A stretch of 33,845 bases of DNA from Gammaproteobacteria bacterium (lineage in GTDB: Bacteria > Pseudomonadota > Gammaproteobacteria > Steroidobacterales > Steroidobacteraceae), in contig JAQGOF010000192.1 of the NCBI GenBank assembly GCA_028293745.1, positions 1 through 33,845 of the forward strand. The letters are read 5' to 3'. The position numbers and the translations under genes were made by a program. Under the pieces are notes generated by a model. The model was not told the origin of the DNA, did no database searches, and saw only the letters and a list, made by a program, of their open reading frames with translations. Shown in pieces: positions 16,911 through 24,625 of this stretch (positions are counted from its first letter, which is position 1; each line of letters opens with the position of its first letter).

Positions 16911-19900
16911 ATGTCACGCTTTGCCATCCGCTTCCCCTATCTGGTCATTGTCATCTGTCTGATCACCTGCGTGGTCGGCGTGACCAGCGTTGTGAAGATG
17001 CCGGTCGATCTGTTTCCGGCGATCCGTATCCCGGTCGTCGTCGTCGCGACGTTCTTCTCCGGGATGCCACCGGAACAGGTGGAAACCGACATCACGGGCC
17101 GTTTCGAGCGCTTCTTCACACTGGCCAGTGGCGTGGATCACATCGAGTCGCGCTCGCTGCCGGGCGTAAGCCTGATCAAGATCTACTTTCAGCCGGGGTT
17201 TGATGCGGATTCCGCCGTTACCAGCATCGCCAACCTTGCGATGGCCGACCTGCGCAAGCTTCCCCCTGGAACGCTCCCGCCGGTGGTGTTGAAATTCGAC
17301 GCGTCGAGCCTCCCGGTCTGCCTGGTTACTTTGAAGGGAGCGGGCCTGAACGAGGCGAAGCTGCGCGACCTCGGACAGTACGACGTCCGCAATCAGATCG
17401 CGAATGTGCCCGGCGCCTCGGTTCCGCAGCCCTTCGGCGGGAAGTACCGGCAGATCATGGTGTACGTCGATCCGCTGAAGCTGCAGGCGCATCAACTGAG
17501 TGTCATGGATGTCGTACGCACGGTCAACGAGGCCAATCTGATTCTTCCGGCAGGCGATGTGAAGATCGGGCCGTACGACTACAACCTGTATGCGAACAGC
17601 CAGGTCAATTCGATTTCGGATATCAATCGGCTGCCGCTGAAGACTGTTGGGAATGCATCGGTGCTCGTAGAGGATGTGGGTAAGGCGGCGGACGCCGCGC
17701 AAATCCAGAGCAACATCGTGCGTGTTGACGGGCAGCCGTCCGTTTATCTGCCGGTGTTGAAGCAAGGCGGTGATGCGAACACGATCGCAGTCGTGGAGGG
17801 CATCAAAGCCGGCGTCTCGCGGCTCCTGGATGTTCCCAAACAGCTCGTCGCCAACGTCGTCTTCGACCAGTCGAAGTTTGTCCGGAGTGCGATCGAGAAT
17901 CTGATCCACGAGGGAGTGATCGGGCTCGCCCTCACCGGCATCATGATCCTCGTCTTTCTGGGCAGCATGCGGGCGACCGCCGCTGTGTTCTTGTCCATTC
18001 CCCTGTCAGCGCTCGCGGCGTTCATTGCCCTGTCGCTCGGCGACAATACCGTCAATGCAATGATCCTGGGCGGTCTCGCACTCGCATTCTCGAGGCTCAT
18101 CGACAACTCTGTGGTAGTCCTGGAGAACATTTTCCGTCACATGGAACTGGGCGAACCGCCGGAAGTGGCCGCGGAGCGCGGCGGAAAGGAAGTGGCGTTG
18201 CCGGTGTTGGCGGCCACGTTGACCACCGCGATCGTGTTCTTCCCGGTGACCTTCCTCTATGGCGTCAGCCGATTTCTGTTCACTGCTCTTGCGCTTGCCG
18301 TGGTGCTTTCGCTGTTTGCTTCGTATTTCGTCGCGATGACTGTCGTACCGCTGTTTTGCGCGAAGTGGATCAAGGGAGTCCACGGACATGATGCAGCAGC
18401 CGGACGGGAGGGAGGCGGAGACTCGCCCTTTGCACCCGGTGGTCAAGTGTCCTGGGGTCAGCGTTTCAACGCCTGGTTCAACCGGCGGTTCACCCACATG
18501 CTCGACCGCTACGAGGGTGCACTCGGGCACGCACTACTTCGGCCGCTGGCCACGGTTCTTGGGATCACGGGCGTTTTCATTCTGAGTCTGGGTTTGTACC
18601 CGATGGTCGGCAAGTCGTACTTCCCGCGGACAGATCCTGCCCAGTTCGTGATCAATCTCAAGGCGCCCACCGGCACCCGGCTGGAGATCACCGACCGGGT
18701 CGTCAACCAGGTCGAGCAGATCGTGCGCTCAATCGTGCCCCGCAACGAGCTGCAGATCATCGTATCGAACATCGGTACGACTCCCGGATTTTCCTCGATG
18801 TATACGTCCAATTCGGGTCCGCACACTGCGTTTGTCCAGGTGGGCCTGGCGGACGAGCACAGTCTGAGCAGCTTTCAATACATGGACCTCGTGCGGAGGC
18901 GACTGCGCGAGCGGATGCCGCAGCTTGTTGCCTATTTCCAGACAGGTGGACTGGTCGATGCGGTCCTCAATCTGGGTCTGCCGGCTCCGCTCGACATCCA
19001 GGTGAGTGGCAGCAACTTCGAAGCGACCCACCGGACGGCCGCAGAGATCGCCAGACGTGCGCGCTCGCTGACGGCAGTCAGTGACGTACTGGTGCCGCAA
19101 GACATCGACTACCCCTCGTTGAAGCTGGATGTCGATCGGGTTCATGCCAGCCAGCTCGGCCTCAACGAGAAAGAGGTTGTCGGTAACGTCATCACCGCAT
19201 TGACGTCGAACCAGATGATCGCACCCAGTTACTGGGTCGATCCGAAGAGCGGCAATGACTATCTGCTCACAGTGCAGTATCCGGAGAATCTGATCCGCAA
19301 CTTCGCGGATCTATCGGCGGTGCCGCTGCGGGGTGTGCACTCGGATCGGGCGACGCAGTTGGACACGGTCAGCAGCCTGCGGCACATCGAGTCACCGACT
19401 GAGGTGGACCACTACCAATTGCGGCGGGAAATGGACGTCTACGTGGCGCCGTCAGGCGAAGACCTGAGCGGCGTATTGAGTCAGGTGCAGGACATCATCC
19501 AGGGTACGAAATTGCCTGAGGGTGTGCGTGTGACGGTCCGCGGGTCTGCCCAGGCTATGCAGACCTCGTTCAGCGCCTTCGGGTTCGGTTTGATTCTCGC
19601 GACGTTGCTCGTCTACCTGATTCTCGTCGCGCAGTTCCAGTCGTTCATCGATCCGCTTCTAATACTTCTGGCGGTGCCGACGGGCCTGACCGGTGTGCTG
19701 CTGATCCTCTTTATGACAGGAACAACCCTCAATGTAATGTCGTTGATGGGGGTCGTAATGATGGTGGGCATCGTTGTCTCCAACAGTATTCTCATCGTGG
19801 AGTTCACCAACCGTTTGCGAGAGGAGGGGCGCTCCTTGCGTGAGGCCGTCTCGCTTGCCTGCCGTGTCCGTCTGCGCCCTGTGCTGATGACATCGCTTGC

Positions 19901-20129
19901 GACGCTGATGGGACTCATTCCGATGGCCCTGAAGCTCGGGACCGGCAGCGAGGCCTATGCGCCCCTCGCTCGCGCCATCATCGGCGGCCTCGCCGTGTCG
20001 GTTGTGCTGACTGTATTCATCGTGCCGGCCGCGTATTACGTCGTTCACCGCAAGGATGAGAGGAAAACCGGAGCCGATGGGGATGCCAACGCCCCTGAAG
20101 TACGGATGAATCCGGATCCCGCGGTCTGA
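16911..20129 (+). CDS. RND efflux pump, HAE-type (system 2)
   Basis: This 1072-residue inner membrane pump has the usual RND architecture of twelve membrane helices and two large periplasmic domains. The N-terminal helix (about 9-28) is followed by PVDLFPAIRIPVVVVATFFS and GMPPEQVETDIT. The fourth helix reads LALAFSRLIDNSVVVLENIF. Here the classic Asp-Asp proton-relay pair of AcrB is Asp398-Asn399, and Arg395 precedes it, so proton coupling may differ. The C-terminal half contains GVVMMVGIVVSNSILIVEF and the repeat RLRPVLMTSLATLMGLIPMAL. A lipid, drug or solvent substrate is possible; the Asp-Asn form is not typical of AcrB itself. It lies between the adaptor and the TolC-like gene. Confidence 0.9.
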   Translation: MSRFAIRFPYLVIVICLITCVVGVTSVVKMPVDLFPAIRIPVVVVATFFSGMPPEQVETDITGRFERFFTLASGVDHIESRSLPGVSLIKIYFQPGFDADSAVTSIANLAMADLRKLPPGTLPPVVLKFDASSLPVCLVTLKGAGLNEAKLRDLGQYDVRNQIANVPGASVPQPFGGKYRQIMVYVDPLKLQAHQLSVMDVVRTVNEANLILPAGDVKIGPYDYNLYANSQVNSISDINRLPLKTVGNASVLVEDVGKAADAAQIQSNIVRVDGQPSVYLPVLKQGGDANTIAVVEGIKAGVSRLLDVPKQLVANVVFDQSKFVRSAIENLIHEGVIGLALTGIMILVFLGSMRATAAVFLSIPLSALAAFIALSLGDNTVNAMILGGLALAFSRLIDNSVVVLENIFRHMELGEPPEVAAERGGKEVALPVLAATLTTAIVFFPVTFLYGVSRFLFTALALAVVLSLFASYFVAMTVVPLFCAKWIKGVHGHDAAAGREGGGDSPFAPGGQVSWGQRFNAWFNRRFTHMLDRYEGALGHALLRPLATVLGITGVFILSLGLYPMVGKSYFPRTDPAQFVINLKAPTGTRLEITDRVVNQVEQIVRSIVPRNELQIIVSNIGTTPGFSSMYTSNSGPHTAFVQVGLADEHSLSSFQYMDLVRRRLRERMPQLVAYFQTGGLVDAVLNLGLPAPLDIQVSGSNFEATHRTAAEIARRARSLTAVSDVLVPQDIDYPSLKLDVDRVHASQLGLNEKEVVGNVITALTSNQMIAPSYWVDPKSGNDYLLTVQYPENLIRNFADLSAVPLRGVHSDRATQLDTVSSLRHIESPTEVDHYQLRREMDVYVAPSGEDLSGVLSQVQDIIQGTKLPEGVRVTVRGSAQAMQTSFSAFGFGLILATLLVYLILVAQFQSFIDPLLILLAVPTGLTGVLLILFMTGTTLNVMSLMGVVMMVGIVVSNSILIVEFTNRLREEGRSLREAVSLACRVRLRPVLMTSLATLMGLIPMALKLGTGSEAYAPLARAIIGGLAVSVVLTVFIVPAAYYVVHRKDERKTGADGDANAPEVRMNPDPAV

Positions 20130-20172
20130 ACAGCGTCAAGCCAACTGCAAACCATCAGCACGAACCGAAGCA

Positions 20173-21630
20173 ATGAATCGATACGTCTTGACAGGCCTCA
20201 GCGCGTTGGCCATGGCCGGTGCTGCATTTCCCCAGCCGGTGCTGGCTGGGGCCCCGGATTCCGACCTGAAGGCAAAGCTGGTTGACGCGCTGCCAAGCGT
20301 GGCCCAGGAGATGATGCTCGCCCAGGCACCCGCAGAGTCTTCGATGAGCCCCGCCCCCGCGCCGGCCTCCGGTATTGCTCCGCAGACGTTGACTCTCGAC
20401 CAGGCGCATGCGATCGCGTTGAAGAATCATCCAGGGATCGGGGCTGCGGACTATCGCGCTCTCGCGGCAAACGAGGTTTACCGGCAGGCTCGTTCGGGCC
20501 TGTTGCCGCAGGTGAGCCTCTATGGCTCGGTTGTTCAGGCCGAATCGGCCAATACCCGCATCATGGCCGGCGGGCTCAACAATCCCAGCGTCTTCAATCG
20601 AGCCGCCTTTGGAGCCGGAGTCAGTCAGCTCATCACTGACTTTGGCCGCACTTACAATCTTGCGGCAAGCAGTAAATTGCAGGCGAGCGCCGAGAGCCAG
20701 AACGCTCGAACGACACGAGAGCAGGTACTGCTCGAAGTTGACCGAAATTACTTCGGCGTACTGCAGGCTCAGGCCCTGGAGAACGTTGCGAAACAAACCG
20801 TGGACACGCGCCAGTTGCTCCTGGACCGGGTGAGTATTCTCGCGTCCAATAAACTCAAGTCCGATCTCGACGTAAGTTTTGCGCGTGTGGGTCTGGAGGA
20901 CGCCAGACTCCTGCTGCAAAGGGCTCAGAACGATTTCGATTCGGCGCTCGCCTCCCTGTCAGCGGTGCTCGGCTATAGGGAGCAGCAGCGTTTTGATCTC
21001 GTGGAAACCAGACCCGAACCCATCGTATCCGGCAACGATCTCGCGCCGCTTGTCGAGCAGGCCTTGCGGGATCGTCCGGAGCTGGCGAGCTTCCGGGATC
21101 AGCGTGATTCTGCATTTAGGTTCGCACGCTCAATGCGTGACGCGAGGCTACCCACAATTTCGGCGGTGATCGCGACGGGCGATGCCCCGTCACATGACGT
21201 CCGCCTGCCTGATACTTACACCGCGGGTGGCCTTCAAGTGAGTGTGCCCTTGTTTGCCGGCGGCTTCTATCAGGCGCGTCAACGCGAAGCCGACCTTCGC
21301 GCCAAGGAGGCTGGTGAGTCGCTGCGCGCCGTCGAGGACAACATCACTCGCGACGTCCGAATTGCCTGGTTGAATCTCAATAATTCGCGAGAGAGGCTGC
21401 GGACGACAGAACAATTGGCCCGCTACGCGGCGAACGCCTATCAGTTGGCGGAAGCGCGTTACAAGGCCGGTAGTAGCTCGATAGTTGAGCTGAGCCAGGC
21501 GCAGCTCGAGCTGACTTCAGCCCAGATGGCCGAAACCAGCGCTCGATACGATGTGCTTGTTCGGCAGTCGGCGCTGAATTACGAGATTGGCGGTTTGATG
21601 ATCACTCCCCCGACGGGGAGCACGGATTGA
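20173..21630 (+). CDS. TolC-family outer membrane channel (system 2)
   Basis: This 485-residue protein is the outer membrane component of RND system 2. It has a cleavable signal peptide (MNRYVLTGLSALAMAGAAFP, cleavage probably after VLA near residue 25) and no lipobox, unlike the channel of system 1. Two outer-membrane-efflux repeats follow: the first begins LTLDQAHAIALKNHPGIGAA, and the second includes YTAGGLQVSVPLFAGGFYQA and ARYKAGSSSIVELSQAQLEL. It ends the operon that starts at 13604, 43 bp after the pump stop. Confidence 0.9.
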   Translation: MNRYVLTGLSALAMAGAAFPQPVLAGAPDSDLKAKLVDALPSVAQEMMLAQAPAESSMSPAPAPASGIAPQTLTLDQAHAIALKNHPGIGAADYRALAANEVYRQARSGLLPQVSLYGSVVQAESANTRIMAGGLNNPSVFNRAAFGAGVSQLITDFGRTYNLAASSKLQASAESQNARTTREQVLLEVDRNYFGVLQAQALENVAKQTVDTRQLLLDRVSILASNKLKSDLDVSFARVGLEDARLLLQRAQNDFDSALASLSAVLGYREQQRFDLVETRPEPIVSGNDLAPLVEQALRDRPELASFRDQRDSAFRFARSMRDARLPTISAVIATGDAPSHDVRLPDTYTAGGLQVSVPLFAGGFYQARQREADLRAKEAGESLRAVEDNITRDVRIAWLNLNNSRERLRTTEQLARYAANAYQLAEARYKAGSSSIVELSQAQLELTSAQMAETSARYDVLVRQSALNYEIGGLMITPPTGSTD

Positions 21631-21673
21631 GGCCGGGTGCATTCTACTTCGGCTTGTCCATTGTGCGAAACAC

Positions 21674-22042
21674 TCATGCGTCGGCTCCAAGCTCCTCGAC
21701 ACCGCGGAAGTCCTCTTCGATGCCGAATATCCTGGGCCCAAATACGCGCAACGCCTCCGGCCGCCGCATGATCGGCGCCGCGCTGTAACCGATCACTCGG
21801 ACGCGCTGTCCATAACTCAACATTTCCGCGGTTAGCGGCTCGGCCGACTCAGCGTCCAGTACGGAAATCAGGTCCGGAACTACGGTGACCGTGCGGCCAC
21901 GGTGACGGGCAACCAGGTATTCGTTCTGGATCTCAACGGAGAATTCCGGCTCATCGCCCCGCCCGCTGTTGATCAGAACCTCGCCCCAGTGCCAGCCGTC
22001 ACGAGTTTCATGCCTCACATCGACGATTCGGCTGGTCTGCCC
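21674..22042 (-). pseudogene. Remnant: C-terminal domain of a DUF917 protein
   Basis: The frame is open from an in-frame TAG at 22043-22045 to a stop at 21674. It reads SRIVDVRHETRDGWHWGEV, later EFSVEIQNEYLVARHRG, then VVPDLISVLDAESAEPLTAE and SYGQRVRVIGYSAAP, and ends VFGPRIFGIEED. This is the conserved C-terminal half of DUF917 proteins (S-methylthiohydantoin desulfurase/hydantoinase-related), which are normally about 350-400 residues long. The N-terminal two thirds are absent: an intact MFS gene starts 72 bp away on the opposite strand. A GTG at 22018 could start a 114-residue protein, but it would lack most of the family core. Confidence 0.7.
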
Positions 22043-22114
22043 CTATACTTGGTGTACGAAGAGGGGTGCAGCAGGTAGGAAAAAAACGGAACAGAACCGA
22101 AAGCCGTCTTCCGC

Positions 22115-23419
22115 ATGAGACCGTACGACGAGGCGCCGTTTGGTCTCTTTCACCTGCGCCTGGCGATTGGTAGTACCGGCGGCGCCTTCAGCGACGGTTT
22201 TGGCCTCGGAATCGTCGGCGTGGCGCTCGCCCAGGCATCATCGCAGCTCGACTTGAGCCCCGGATGGCTCGGTCTCGTGGCCGCAGGGTCGCTGGCTGGC
22301 CTCTTTGTTGGCGCGCTACTGACCGGGCCGGTTGCAGATCGCTCAGGGCGGCGAAGGATCTTCGCATACAACATGGCCGCGCTGGCCGGGCTGTCACTGT
22401 TGCAATTGTTCGTGGTCAGCGCGTGGCAGTTGCTGGCCTTGCGGCTGATCATGGGGCTCGTGCTGGGTAGTGACTATGTGGTCAGCAAGGCTCTGCTCGT
22501 AGAGTTTTCACCGCGTCGCGTGCGAGGTCAGCTGCTGAGCACTCTGTCTATTGCCTGGGCAGCTGGCTACGTCTGCGCCTATTTTGTGGGTTACGTTCTG
22601 CACGACATCGGGCCAGGCGGATGGCGTTGGATGTTAGCCAGCGGCGCAGTGCCAGCCCTGTTGATCCTGCCGTTACGAGTCGGAATGCCCGAGTCACCCC
22701 TTTGGCTGATGGATCATGGCCACACCACGCGCGCTGCGCAAATCGTTCGTGAGAGGCTTGGTGCCGATATCGCCACTCCGCTCGGCTGCTCCAGCGCATT
22801 GGCTGACGGGTGGCGCTGGAAGCAACTCCTGTCGCCTGCGTGGCGGCGCCGGACCCTGGTGGGCTGCGTGTTCTTTACCTGCCAGGTCATTCCATACTTC
22901 GCGATCGGCACATTCATAACACAGGTGATTTCCGGGTTGAGCCCGCACCACGGCGACCTCGGTGCAGCGGCTTACAACTCCTTTCTGCTGGTCGGCTCAA
23001 TTCTCGGATTTCTCATCGTGGACCGGATCTCACGCCGGGGCTTTCTCGTAGGCAGCTTTGCCATCACTGCCGCAGCCATGCTCGTCCTGAGCCTGGGAGC
23101 GCAGTTGCCGCCAACGGCTGTCGCCACCTTACTGGCAGTCTTCGCGTGCGTGCTGTCCTCGCAGGCGAGCCTCGTTTATGTGTATCTGCCTGAGTTATTT
23201 CCAACAGAACTGCGCGCCTCAGGCATCGGCCTTGCCATTGCGGCAAGCCGACTGGGATCGGCGGCCAGCACTTTCCTACTCCCCGTGATTGTGGCGCAAT
23301 CTGGCGTGCGCACGGCTCTGGGCGCGTGCGTTGCGGCACTCGTATTCGGCTGTCTGGTGTGTCTGTTCTGGGCACCCGAGACCCGCGGACTGCGGCTGGA
23401 TTCGCTGCAGCAACCTTGA
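22115..23419 (+). CDS. MFS transporter, sugar-porter-like
   Basis: This 434-residue inner membrane transporter has about twelve hydrophobic helices. The loop between helices 2 and 3 has motif A (GPVADRSGRRR, residues 71-81). PESPLWL follows helix 6 and PETRG ends the last helix, both signatures of the sugar porter/SV2-like group. The central loop (about 190-245) is short. Its substrate might be an aromatic acid, sugar or other metabolite, but no selective residues can be named. The ribosome site is weak: the nearest AGGAA is about 34 nt before the ATG. The neighbouring DUF917 remnant on the other strand suggests this was once part of a hydantoin or amide utilisation cluster, which is inference. 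Confidence 0.87.
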   Translation: MRPYDEAPFGLFHLRLAIGSTGGAFSDGFGLGIVGVALAQASSQLDLSPGWLGLVAAGSLAGLFVGALLTGPVADRSGRRRIFAYNMAALAGLSLLQLFVVSAWQLLALRLIMGLVLGSDYVVSKALLVEFSPRRVRGQLLSTLSIAWAAGYVCAYFVGYVLHDIGPGGWRWMLASGAVPALLILPLRVGMPESPLWLMDHGHTTRAAQIVRERLGADIATPLGCSSALADGWRWKQLLSPAWRRRTLVGCVFFTCQVIPYFAIGTFITQVISGLSPHHGDLGAAAYNSFLLVGSILGFLIVDRISRRGFLVGSFAITAAAMLVLSLGAQLPPTAVATLLAVFACVLSSQASLVYVYLPELFPTELRASGIGLAIAASRLGSAASTFLLPVIVAQSGVRTALGACVAALVFGCLVCLFWAPETRGLRLDSLQQP

Positions 23420-23521
23420 GCTCAGAACGGCGCGACCCGCTCGACTGCCCGGACGTCACAGGACCGTCGTCGCAGACAGCGCTTTCTCCTTGCAGGACCT
23501 GGGTCGCTGCCCGGGTGGCAA

Positions 23522-23541
23522 TTTGCGACAGTTTGCGATAC
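23522..23541 (+). repeat. Tandem 10-bp repeats upstream of the toxin-antitoxin pair
   Basis: TTTGCGACAG is followed directly by TTTGCGATAC, with seven identical leading bases and a 10-bp period. The pair ends 11 bp before the antitoxin-like ATG at 23553. Repeats on one face of the helix in this position fit an autoregulatory operator of a toxin-antitoxin operon and overlap the probable promoter. Function is inferred. Confidence 0.45.
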
Positions 23542-23552
23542 GCTGCCACAGT

Positions 23553-23852
23553 ATGGCTAAGTCCATTCGCGTCTCCGACCGACTTTACTTGCTGGCCGAG
23601 GAGACCTCCCAGCGGGTGCATCGATCTTTAGCTCAGCAAGTCGAGCATTGGGCGGAGCTGGGACGCGCCCTCGAGGCCGCAGGGGTCACGACGGCCCAGG
23701 TGCTCGAAATCCTAAGCGGTAACCTGCGCGCACGCGAGCGCCTCATGTTGAAGCTCGGCCTCTCAGACCAGGAGAGCATGTACCTCTTTCCCGTCAGCCT
23801 TGCCCAACAAACCAAGGTGTCGTTTCCCGAGCTGAACAAGAAGACTTCTTGA
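23553..23852 (+). CDS. ParD-like antitoxin candidate
   Basis: The 99-residue protein resembles the ParD-like antitoxin family. The N-terminus (KSIRVSDRLYLLAEETSQRV, then HRSLAQQVEHWAELGRALE) has the beta-strand plus two-helix pattern of a ribbon-helix-helix DNA-binding domain. A second helical part follows (AQVLEILSGNLRARERLMLK), and the tail would contact a partner. The ATG at 23553 is preferred because the frame further upstream lacks family features. Its last codons overlap the start of the nucleotidyltransferase gene (TTGA at 23849-23852), so the two are translationally coupled. Role as antitoxin and autorepressor is inferred from the family and arrangement. Confidence 0.72.
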   Translation: MAKSIRVSDRLYLLAEETSQRVHRSLAQQVEHWAELGRALEAAGVTTAQVLEILSGNLRARERLMLKLGLSDQESMYLFPVSLAQQTKVSFPELNKKTS

Positions 23853-24613
23853 CCAGCGAGACCGAAGTCCGCGTTCTTCCGGACCTGCTCGAACGGATCC
23901 TCAAGCTCGCCGGTACCGACATGATCCTGGTAGGGGGGCAAGCGCTGGCCTTCTGGGCCGCTTACTACCACACGCCAGCGCCGACGATTGCTATCACCAA
24001 GGACGTCGATCTGCTCGGTACAAAGGCAGACGTTGAGCGTCTCGCGCGTGGTCTTGGCGCCAGGGCGGTCTTTCCTCAAAAGCAGGACATTACCCTGCTG
24101 ATGGGACAGGTTCTGAAGGACCTGCCCGGCGGCAACTATGTCAACATCGACGTGATGTTTCGAGTCTACGGTGACATCACAACCCAGGCTATCGTCAGCC
24201 GCGCAGTGTTGGCCGAAAATCCGGCCGGCCGCTTCCGCGTCATGCACCCCCTCGATGTACTCCAGGGTCGCCTGGAGAACCTTCACGGACTGTCTGCTAA
24301 ACAAGATGAGCACGGTGTGGCGCAGCTGCGGCTGGCCATCGACGTCGTTCGAAAGTTTGTGGATGACATTGCCTCACAGGAGGCGACCGGCGCGGCCAGC
24401 TCGCGTCGGCCTGTCGTGCTGCGTCACCTGGGTCGCATTGAGACACTGGCGCTGTCCGATGCCGGCCGCAAAGTGGCGAAGAGGTATGGTGTGCACGTGG
24501 CTGACGCGATTGATCCAGCACCCGTCGGGCATATCCAGCCTTTCGTGACCAAGAAGCTTCCGCAGCTGCTGAAGCTGATGTCGGTCGCACGGCGAGCGGA
24601 ATTGGAGGGCTAG
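23849..24613 (+). CDS. Nucleotidyltransferase, probable toxin of a two-gene module
   Basis: The 254-residue protein has the core of a minimal DNA polymerase-beta-type nucleotidyltransferase: MILVGGQALAFWA with Gly29-Gly30, TKDVDLLG with Asp52 and Asp54, and a third acidic residue Asp101 in VNIDVMF. These are the expected metal-binding residues, so the enzyme looks catalytically intact. The C-terminal part (about 140-250) is helical and basic. AbiEii-like toxins of this superfamily transfer nucleotides to RNA or protein targets; the target here is unknown. The start is a TTG overlapping the antitoxin-like stop, with no ATG alternative nearby. It converges on a molybdenum hydroxylase gene 12 bp away. 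Confidence 0.75.
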   Translation: MTSETEVRVLPDLLERILKLAGTDMILVGGQALAFWAAYYHTPAPTIAITKDVDLLGTKADVERLARGLGARAVFPQKQDITLLMGQVLKDLPGGNYVNIDVMFRVYGDITTQAIVSRAVLAENPAGRFRVMHPLDVLQGRLENLHGLSAKQDEHGVAQLRLAIDVVRKFVDDIASQEATGAASSRRPVVLRHLGRIETLALSDAGRKVAKRYGVHVADAIDPAPVGHIQPFVTKKLPQLLKLMSVARRAELEG

Positions 24614-24625
24614 GAGGGCGGCGGG

